From positions 1-11,317 of the forward strand of contig CAZCKD010000106.1 in NCBI GenBank assembly GCA_964498925.1: a DNA stretch of 11,317 nucleotides. Reading direction: 5' to 3'. The notes under the pieces are model-generated. The model was given only the letters and a program-made list of their open reading frames with translations. It was not told the origin of the DNA and did not search any database. This DNA comes from Granulosicoccus sp964498925. GTDB lineage: Bacteria; Pseudomonadota; Gammaproteobacteria; Granulosicoccales; Granulosicoccaceae. Shown in pieces: positions 6,227-11,317 of this stretch (position 1 is its first letter; each line of letters opens with the position of its first letter). Made by a program: the position numbers and the translations under genes.

Positions 6227-7315
6227 ATGACGATCAAAAAATCACCCACTTTGCTAGCGACGCTAGCAGTTGCCGGATGCATGATGGCAGCACCTATTAG
6301 CGGTTTCGCTGCAGAAAAAATCAAGGCAGTCGTTATCGATGGCTACCCGGCGAAAGCTATGTGGGTTGCTGAATTCACTAACTTCTTCATCCCTGAAGTT
6401 GATAAGCGCCTTGCCGAAAACGGCAACTACGAAATGGATTGGCAGGAAAGCTATGGCGGTTCCATTGTTAAGCCAAAGGGTGTTCTAGAAGGCGTCAAGC
6501 TAGGTCTAGGTGACATTGGAATCGTAACAACGATTTTCCATAACTCTAAATTACCTAGCCAGGCACTATCAGCTGTTTCGCCGTTCGTTGCTGCAGATGC
6601 ACCTGCGGTAGCCAAAGCGGTTGATGAAATTGCAAAAGAATTCCCAACGATGCAAAAAGAATTCGACAAGCAAAACCAAGTGTACTTAGCCACGGGTGTT
6701 GTACTTGATAGCTATCAGATGTTCAGCACGAAAGACATCGGTTCAATCAACGATATTCAGGGCGGTAAAGTAGCAGGCGCAGGTATGAACATGCGTTACG
6801 TTGAAGGTATCGACGGTGCGGTTGGTGTTCGTGGTGGTCTGACTGACTTCTACAGCATGTTGCAAACCGGTCTGGTTGAGCACGCAATGTTGTGGCCGGA
6901 AGCTGCAAAGACTTTTAAAATCGCTGAAGTTGCACCAACCATGTTGAAAGTGGATCTGGGTGCTGTTAACTCTAAGACAGTGACTGTTAACAAGGACTAC
7001 TGGAACAAGCTACCTGAAGAAGTACAAGGCGTACTACAGGAAGTGGCAGTTGCCTACCGCGATCACGTTGCTAACACAGCAATGAACCGTGCTGCATCAA
7101 GCTTGGCGGCTTACCAGGAGTCAGGTGGTACGGTCATCGAAGTGTCTGCAGAAGACCGCGCTGCTTGGGCTAACTCTATGCCTAACATCGCTGCTGAGTG
7201 GGCCAAGAATCTTGATTCTAAAGGTGAGCCAGGTACTGATATGCTGAAGAGCTTCCTGGGCAAATTGGCTGAAGCGGGTTTCCAGCCAACACGTGATTGG
7301 GCTTCTGAGCTCTAG
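6227..7315 (+). CDS. dctP: TRAP transporter substrate-binding protein, DctP family
   Basis: This 362-residue protein is the periplasmic binding component of a TRAP uptake system for organic acids. The start at 6227 has GGAG six bases upstream. The N-terminus is an export signal (KK near residue 4, hydrophobic 9-24) with two readings: signal peptidase I cleavage after Ala28 (GFA-A), or a lipobox VAGC at 15-18 that would make Cys18 a lipid anchor. The mature protein shows the DctP fold, including YGGSIVKPKGVLEGVKLG (76-93), QGGKVAGAGMN (178-188) and FYSMLQTGLVEHA (208-220). The arginine that usually follows G-x-K-x in the binding cleft is Ala183, as in a divergent subgroup with an A-G-x-N stretch, so the ligand may not be a simple C4-dicarboxylate. 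It is followed by a terminator, then the two permease genes. The symbol is family-level only. Confidence 0.93.
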   Translation: MTIKKSPTLLATLAVAGCMMAAPISGFAAEKIKAVVIDGYPAKAMWVAEFTNFFIPEVDKRLAENGNYEMDWQESYGGSIVKPKGVLEGVKLGLGDIGIVTTIFHNSKLPSQALSAVSPFVAADAPAVAKAVDEIAKEFPTMQKEFDKQNQVYLATGVVLDSYQMFSTKDIGSINDIQGGKVAGAGMNMRYVEGIDGAVGVRGGLTDFYSMLQTGLVEHAMLWPEAAKTFKIAEVAPTMLKVDLGAVNSKTVTVNKDYWNKLPEEVQGVLQEVAVAYRDHVANTAMNRAASSLAAYQESGGTVIEVSAEDRAAWANSMPNIAAEWAKNLDSKGEPGTDMLKSFLGKLAEAGFQPTRDWASEL

Positions 7316-7344
7316 AGGTATTCTGGTAACGCCAGAGTAGTATC

Positions 7345-7381
7345 AAAGCCGGAACGACTCTTCGTTCCGGCTTTTTGTTTT
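7345..7381 (+). terminator. Rho-independent terminator between TRAP binding-protein and permease genes
   Basis: AAAGCCGGAACGA (7345-7357) pairs perfectly with TCGTTCCGGCTTT (7362-7374), a 13-bp stem with a 4-base loop, followed by TTGTTTT. Partial read-through here would give more binding protein than permease, a common TRAP arrangement. Confidence 0.93.
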
Positions 7382-7455
7382 GAAGTACCCCTCACCATCA
7401 CGACCACTTTCACGGGTCGTCGATATCCGCCCTGAATACTGATAATAAATTTCCT

Positions 7456-8001
7456 GTGAGAAAAGCTCTTCAGATCATCACATCAGTTGCCGAGCGAATA
7501 GCTATGTTCGCAAATGCGGCAGGTACGCTAATGGTATTAGCGTTGGTTCTCGTCGTGAATTACGACGTCGTCGCGCGGGGGATGTTTAATGCACCCTTCC
7601 ACGGCGCGGTCGAGTTGGTGCAGTTTTCGATGGTATTCATCGTTTTTCTTCAACTTCCCGATGTCACCAGGGTGAACCGTTTAACACGCTCTGATGGGTT
7701 CCTGACGGTTGCCGGTAATAGATGGCCAAAAGTGTCAGCGTTTATTGATAATGCTATCAACCTGATTGCTTGCATATTCATGCTGTTAATTGCGATAGCG
7801 ATATGGCCAGAATTTGTAGAGATGTTCGAAACTAAAGATTATTTTGGCGTACCCGGGGTTTTCACAGCGCCCTGGTGGCCTATCAAGCTGGTTATATTTC
7901 TCAGTGCTTGTTTGTGCTGTCTATTGTTTTTACTCAAGCTGTTTGCACCGTCTTTGTACGCGCGTAAACCGACAGCTTCATCCCCAACTAGGGAGTCATA
8001 G
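7456..8001 (+). CDS. dctQ: TRAP transporter small permease subunit, DctQ family
   Basis: This 181-residue inner-membrane protein has the four-helix DctQ layout: hydrophobic spans at about 17-38, 51-68, 98-118 and 140-163. The conserved loop after the first helix (YDVVARGMFNAPFHGAVEL, 36-54) matches the family's R-x-x-F-x-x-P-x-x-G-x-x-E-L pattern. It partners DctM to form the permease. GTG at 7456 is the likely start; it has no clear Shine-Dalgarno sequence, and the next candidate, ATG at 7501, would cut into the first helix region. It stops two bases before the DctM start, so translation of the two is probably coupled. Confidence 0.9.
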   Translation: MRKALQIITSVAERIAMFANAAGTLMVLALVLVVNYDVVARGMFNAPFHGAVELVQFSMVFIVFLQLPDVTRVNRLTRSDGFLTVAGNRWPKVSAFIDNAINLIACIFMLLIAIAIWPEFVEMFETKDYFGVPGVFTAPWWPIKLVIFLSACLCCLLFLLKLFAPSLYARKPTASSPTRES

Positions 8002-8003
8002 AC

Positions 8004-9311
8004 GTGAGCCCGATTGAAATTGGACTGGCGTCCGTACTAGCCATAGTCGTTCTTATATACCTGGGCGTATACATTCCCATCGCGCTTGGTGTTGTATCGT
8101 TTGTCTCCATCTGGCTGATGCGCGACAACTTTGATCTTGCGATGAACCTGATCAAGATAGCCGTCGGTGACAGTGTCATGGAGTACACCTTCGCCACCGT
8201 CCCGCTCTTCACCTTTATGGGGCTGATAGTGTCCAAGGCCGGAATGGGTAGCGACATCTACGATGTGATGAACGCGCTTTTCCGCAAAATAAAAGGCGGT
8301 ATTGGCATGGCGACCGTAGGCGCCAACGCGGTATTTGCGGCGGTAACAGGTTCTTCAATTGCGTCAGCCTCTGTATTCGCAACCGTTGCTGTTCCACAAA
8401 TGATGCGTTACGACTACAACCCACGATTTGCTGTGGGTGTTGTTGCAGGCTCATCAGTGCTTGGCATGATCATTCCGCCTTCAGCCATGCTGATCATCTA
8501 TTCCTTTGTCGCCGAGCAATCCGTCGGAGATATGTTTCTGGCCGGTATCGTTCCGGGACTCATGCTGGCTATTGCCTACATTGGTGCAATTGCCTTTGCG
8601 GGTAAGTTTTTTCCTAACTTTGTCGGAGGCCGTGTGGCCACTGAAGAACGGGAGATGACTAATGGTGAATTAGTACGAAAAACTCTTCCGCTGGTTACCC
8701 TTATTGTTGTCGTTCTAGGTGGAATCTACACGGGTGTGTTTACACCGGTGGAAGCGGGAGCTGCCGGTGCAGGCGTTGGTCTTATTATCGCCATCTTGAG
8801 CCGACGCATGACCTTGAAGACGTTTTGGCAAGCATTGCTTGAGACAGGGCACATCACAGCTGCGATATTGTTTCTCATCACTGCCGCTTCTATCTATAGC
8901 CGTATGTTGGGTCTAGCTGCTCTTCCTAATGAATTAGCCAATATCATTGCAGAGAATCAACTCAGCTTCACCGTTATCATGGTGATGTATGTCATTTTGA
9001 TGCTATTCCTAGGTACATTGCTCGATACTGCATCCATCATATTGATTGTTGTACCGCTGTTTCTACCACTCATCGAGCCACTTGGATTAAGCCCAGTATG
9101 GTTCGGCATTGTCACTGTAGTCGGTGCAGAAATTGGACTGCTGACCCCGCCGCTGGGCATCAGTTGCTTTGTTATCAAATCAACCTTAAACGATGATCGA
9201 ATCTCACTGAAAGATGTATTTCTTGGCGCGCTGCCGTTTGCGTTTGTGATGCTCTTAGTGCTGATTCTTCTGATTAAATATCCGTTCCTCAGCACGGCGA
9301 TTTTAAATTAA
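8004..9311 (+). CDS. dctM: TRAP transporter large permease subunit, DctM family
   Basis: This 435-residue, highly hydrophobic protein is the sodium-coupled channel part of the TRAP system, with the normal length and about 12-14 membrane segments. Family landmarks are FMGLIVSKAGMG (71-82), TGSSIASASV (115-124), GMIIPPSAMLIIYS (154-167), FTPVEAGA (246-253), LGTLLDT (336-342) and LTPPLGIS (380-387). The two PP loops sit at the re-entrant hairpins of the elevator domain. The start is GTG at 8004, two bases after the DctQ stop, with GGGAG (7991-7995) eight bases upstream. No frameshift is seen. The next feature is a long hairpin at 9355. Confidence 0.95.
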   Translation: MSPIEIGLASVLAIVVLIYLGVYIPIALGVVSFVSIWLMRDNFDLAMNLIKIAVGDSVMEYTFATVPLFTFMGLIVSKAGMGSDIYDVMNALFRKIKGGIGMATVGANAVFAAVTGSSIASASVFATVAVPQMMRYDYNPRFAVGVVAGSSVLGMIIPPSAMLIIYSFVAEQSVGDMFLAGIVPGLMLAIAYIGAIAFAGKFFPNFVGGRVATEEREMTNGELVRKTLPLVTLIVVVLGGIYTGVFTPVEAGAAGAGVGLIIAILSRRMTLKTFWQALLETGHITAAILFLITAASIYSRMLGLAALPNELANIIAENQLSFTVIMVMYVILMLFLGTLLDTASIILIVVPLFLPLIEPLGLSPVWFGIVTVVGAEIGLLTPPLGISCFVIKSTLNDDRISLKDVFLGALPFAFVMLLVLILLIKYPFLSTAILN

Positions 9312-9354
9312 GAGGCGTTTCTTAGTTTCTTCAGACAAGGTGTAGCCCAATGCT

Positions 9355-9389
9355 TATGTCACGACAGATATTTTATCTGTCGTGACATA
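9355..9389. terminator. Perfect 16-bp hairpin between convergent genes
   Basis: The arms at 9355-9370 and 9374-9389 pair at all 16 positions around a TTT loop. The element lies 43 bases after the DctM stop and seven bases after the PNPOx-like gene's stop on the other strand. It could be a bidirectional terminator or an RNA-end stabiliser. There is no T-run of four or more straight after the stem on either strand, so it is not a standard Rho-independent terminator. Confidence 0.65.
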
Positions 9390-9396
9390 CATTCGT

Positions 9397-10098
9397 TTAG
9401 TTTGACAGTGCCGACACCAGTGTCGAGCTAGGTTCTGTGCCCATCGGCAGATTAGCCGAGTTTTGAAACTCACCAAACACAGAATTAATCGGAATAACGC
9501 CAGCCCAATGAGGAAGATCAATATCTTCATCATCATCGACCGGGTCGCCGGTACGGATTTTTACTGAGAACTCGTTTAGAGGTACTCGAATCAATTCAGT
9601 TGCCTTTAGTTCTTTATCCATCACCGGTCTGAAATCATCGGCTGATCCTGGTATGAGATGTTCTGTGAATCTATCAAGTAGAGAGCGCTTTGCCTCCCCG
9701 CCAACAGATTCACCACAGCCGAATATGACAGCACTGCGATAGTTCATTGAGCAGTGGAAGGCTGAGCGGGCTTTGACGAGCCCATCAACACAACATACTG
9801 AGACGCAAAGCCTACTGCCGGCAGCAAGTGTCTGAAATAGACGGCTACTGCGACTACCGTGAAGGTAGAGTGCATCGTCCAGACGCGCTATGGCAGTAGG
9901 AATTGACTGAGGCCAGTCATCCAATACGAAAGACACGTGCCCGATTGTGCAGGCATCAAGAACCCGGAATAGGTCTTGACGGTCGTAACTGGCGCGCTTG
10001 GCCGACTGTCGAACGCGTCGTTTATCGCCTTTTTCTGGTGTGTTTGTGGATGTGTTGACTGTCGTCCCCATAGTGCTCTGTTGTTCGTTGGTGGTCAT
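9397..10098 (-). CDS. Pyridoxamine 5'-phosphate oxidase-like flavin-binding protein
   Basis: This protein (233 residues from the ATG at 10098) has the split-barrel fold of PNPOx-related flavin-binding proteins of the type often encoded next to MocR regulators. Visible landmarks, counted from that ATG, are YDRQDLFRVLDA (38-49), IGHVSF (52-57), YLHGSRSSRL (78-87), CVDGLVKARSAFHCSMNYRS (103-122), VKIRTG (179-184) and WAGVIP (198-203). The first 30 residues are polar, probably disordered and variable in the family. An in-frame TTG at 10107 would add three residues; neither start has a clear Shine-Dalgarno sequence, and ATG is preferred. The true substrate is unknown; vitamin B6 oxidase activity should not be assumed. 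It is divergent from the MocR gene, which probably controls it. A 16-bp hairpin follows its stop. Confidence 0.88.
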   Translation of the reverse strand: MTTNEQQSTMGTTVNTSTNTPEKGDKRRVRQSAKRASYDRQDLFRVLDACTIGHVSFVLDDWPQSIPTAIARLDDALYLHGSRSSRLFQTLAAGSRLCVSVCCVDGLVKARSAFHCSMNYRSAVIFGCGESVGGEAKRSLLDRFTEHLIPGSADDFRPVMDKELKATELIRVPLNEFSVKIRTGDPVDDDEDIDLPHWAGVIPINSVFGEFQNSANLPMGTEPSSTLVSALSN

Positions 10099-10202
10099 GT
10101 TGATCAATAATTTGTATTTACAGCTTGTTATTCTTTCGCTTTTTATGGTTCTATGAATAGATACAAAAATAGTTAATACATAGAGCCGTAATATTTTCGA
10201 TT
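10099..10202. promoter_or_regulatory. Divergent promoter / candidate MocR operator
   Basis: The gap between the PNPOx-like and MocR genes is AT-rich. It contains GGTTCTATG (10147-10155) and CATAGAGCC (10179-10187), an inverted repeat matching at 8 of 9 positions with a 23-base spacer. Nested inside the first arm region is TCTAT-GA-ATAGA (10150-10161). MocR proteins commonly bind repeats in the gap with the gene they control, so this is the likely site. Confidence 0.5.
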
Positions 10203-11317
10203 ATGCTGAACTCGCGCGAATGGTTAGATAGGCTAGCGCCTGATACCTCTCAACCTCTGTCCAAAGTCCGCCAGCTTTACCTCAATTTATATAATGCTAT
10301 TACTTCCGGCGATATTCCTGATGGCACGCGATTACCGAGCAGTCGGCTACTGTCACAGCAGCTAGATATCGGCAGAAATACAGTGATCGCGGCGTACGAA
10401 CAACTTGCCGATGAACAATTGATACATGGCAATGGTCGGGCTGGCTCACGGGTGAATTTCCCTGCGATAAAGTCGCCTTCATCAACCGGTAATGTTTTGC
10501 CAACCCACACCGTACAACCGATAACAGGTTGTTCTTCTGTCGACGGTAAAAGCGTCAGATCGGCAGCCTTAGCTGATCTCGCGCCAGGCATGCCCGATAA
10601 CTCACTATTTCCGAGGGAGCAATGGCGGCGGGCGTTGGTTAAGGCATCACGTTTGTCGGCGACTGAACTCGGTTATCAAAACGGACCGCTTCCGGAGTTA
10701 CAACAGGCCATAGCGAAATTTTTGGCTATATACCGCTCCTTAGTCGTTTCACCAGAGCAGGTGATTATCACTAGCGGCACGCGGCAAAGCCTGGTTTTAG
10801 CTGCAGCGTTATATAGTCAGCCAGGCGATATTGCCTGGGTTGAATCGCCGGGGTATCCAGGAGCGTGGGAGGCGTTTTCTGCCTTGGGGCTTGAAGTGGT
10901 TGCGCAGCCGGTTGATCAGTACGGCATGGTTATACCTGGCAGGGCTAAGGAGCGTGACCCCGCACTTATCTATTCAACGCCTTGCTTTCAGTATCCAACC
11001 GGAGCCGTACTGGAGGCGGGGCGACGCAGAGAACTGCTGCATCTGGCGAACCAGATGAATTCAGTTATTTTCGAAGATGATTACGATAGTGAATTTCGTG
11101 ATGCCAGTGAAGCGCGTCCAGCTCTTGCTTCAGCATCGTCAGAAGACTCGACAGCGTTGGTTCTTCATGCGGGTACGTTTTCGAAATTGATTTTTCCTGC
11201 TGCACGGGTTGCTTGGCTTGTGGTGCCTGAGTCGGATATTGAAAAGGCTCATAATCTACTGCGAACCATTGGCGGTGGGCACACTGCCGTGGCACAGGCG
11301 ACTGTAACGGAGTTACT
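10203..11317 (+). CDS. MocR/GabR-type PLP-dependent transcriptional regulator (C-terminus beyond window)
   Basis: An open frame of 371 codons from ATG 10203 runs off the right edge; full family members are about 450-500 residues. Residues about 20-85 form a GntR winged helix (AITSGDIPDGTRLPSSRLLSQQLDI region, RNTVIAAYEQL, then GSRV). Residues about 120 onward form a fold-type I aminotransferase-like domain. Cofactor-binding residues are present: Asp292 and Tyr294 in EDDYDSEFR, and the PLP lysine Lys328 in GTFSK. Also seen are YQNGPLPELQQAI (158-170) and TPCFQYPTG (259-267), where the more usual sequence is TPSHQYPTG. Such proteins sense PLP-linked amines or PLP itself. The start is supported by the family's N-terminal layout, but no Shine-Dalgarno sequence is obvious. 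It is divergent from the PNPOx-like gene. Confidence 0.92.
   Translation, partial: MLNSREWLDRLAPDTSQPLSKVRQLYLNLYNAITSGDIPDGTRLPSSRLLSQQLDIGRNTVIAAYEQLADEQLIHGNGRAGSRVNFPAIKSPSSTGNVLPTHTVQPITGCSSVDGKSVRSAALADLAPGMPDNSLFPREQWRRALVKASRLSATELGYQNGPLPELQQAIAKFLAIYRSLVVSPEQVIITSGTRQSLVLAAALYSQPGDIAWVESPGYPGAWEAFSALGLEVVAQPVDQYGMVIPGRAKERDPALIYSTPCFQYPTGAVLEAGRRRELLHLANQMNSVIFEDDYDSEFRDASEARPALASASSEDSTALVLHAGTFSKLIFPAARVAWLVVPESDIEKAHNLLRTIGGGHTAVAQATVTEL

Noticed and set aside
7988..9295. Minus-strand open frames within the DctM gene
   Set aside because: They are antisense shadows of a full-length, motif-complete membrane protein.
10099..10107. TTG start for the PNPOx-like protein
   Set aside because: It adds only three residues and has no better ribosome site than the ATG at 10098.
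10277..11295. Open frames inside the MocR gene (10277-10591 minus, 10831-11058 plus, 11065-11295 minus)
   Set aside because: They are shadows of the continuous MocR frame, which carries the helix-turn-helix and PLP motifs.
1..11317. CRISPR arrays, tRNA/rRNA genes, insertion sequences, toxin-antitoxin or defence genes
   Set aside because: No regularly spaced repeats, cloverleaf-like genes, transposase motifs or nuclease-type domains were seen.

Overview
The window looks like part of a marine, heterotrophic Gammaproteobacterium. This is an inference from a moderate G+C content (high 40s % by eye), many TRAP-transporter and small-acid catabolic genes, and the paired MocR / PNPOx-like genes. There are no rRNA or tRNA genes and no taxonomic marker, so the assignment is loose. 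I found no transposase, integrase, CRISPR array or phage gene.

Layout from left to right. (1) Positions 1-1432, minus strand: an OsmC-type thiol peroxidase-like gene, then an arylsulfotransferase-family beta-propeller gene that runs off the left edge. (2) A 333-bp gap with promoters for divergent genes, then an intradiol ring-cleavage dioxygenase of hydroxyquinol 1,2-dioxygenase type (1766-2641, plus), convergent with a GntR/FCD regulator (2713-3381, minus). (3) Divergent from the regulator, a DRE-TIM metallolyase related to homocitrate and isopropylmalate synthases (3563-4780), followed by a clear terminator. (4) A YCII-domain protein on the minus strand (4917-5300) with its own terminator. 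Divergent from it is a RutE-like nitroreductase-family flavoprotein (5451-6116). (5) A complete three-part TRAP uptake system: binding protein (6227-7315), an intercistronic terminator, small permease (7456-8001) and large permease (8004-9311). (6) A perfect 16-bp hairpin, then a PNPOx-like flavin-binding protein (9397-10098, minus) and a divergent MocR/GabR regulator that runs off the right edge (10203 onward).

How the genes may work together (inference): the genes from 1766 to 9311 look like a catabolic island in which an organic acid or aromatic compound is taken up by the TRAP system. A hydroxylated ring would be opened by the intradiol dioxygenase. The flavoprotein, YCII protein and DRE-TIM enzyme would handle intermediates, and the FCD regulator would sense a pathway acid. 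No maleylacetate reductase, the usual next enzyme after hydroxyquinol cleavage, is present in the window. The DRE-TIM enzyme also lacks a histidine motif normal for Claisen-type synthases. The combination does not match a pathway I can name and is the best candidate here for an undescribed system. The PNPOx-like / MocR pair is a common separate module.
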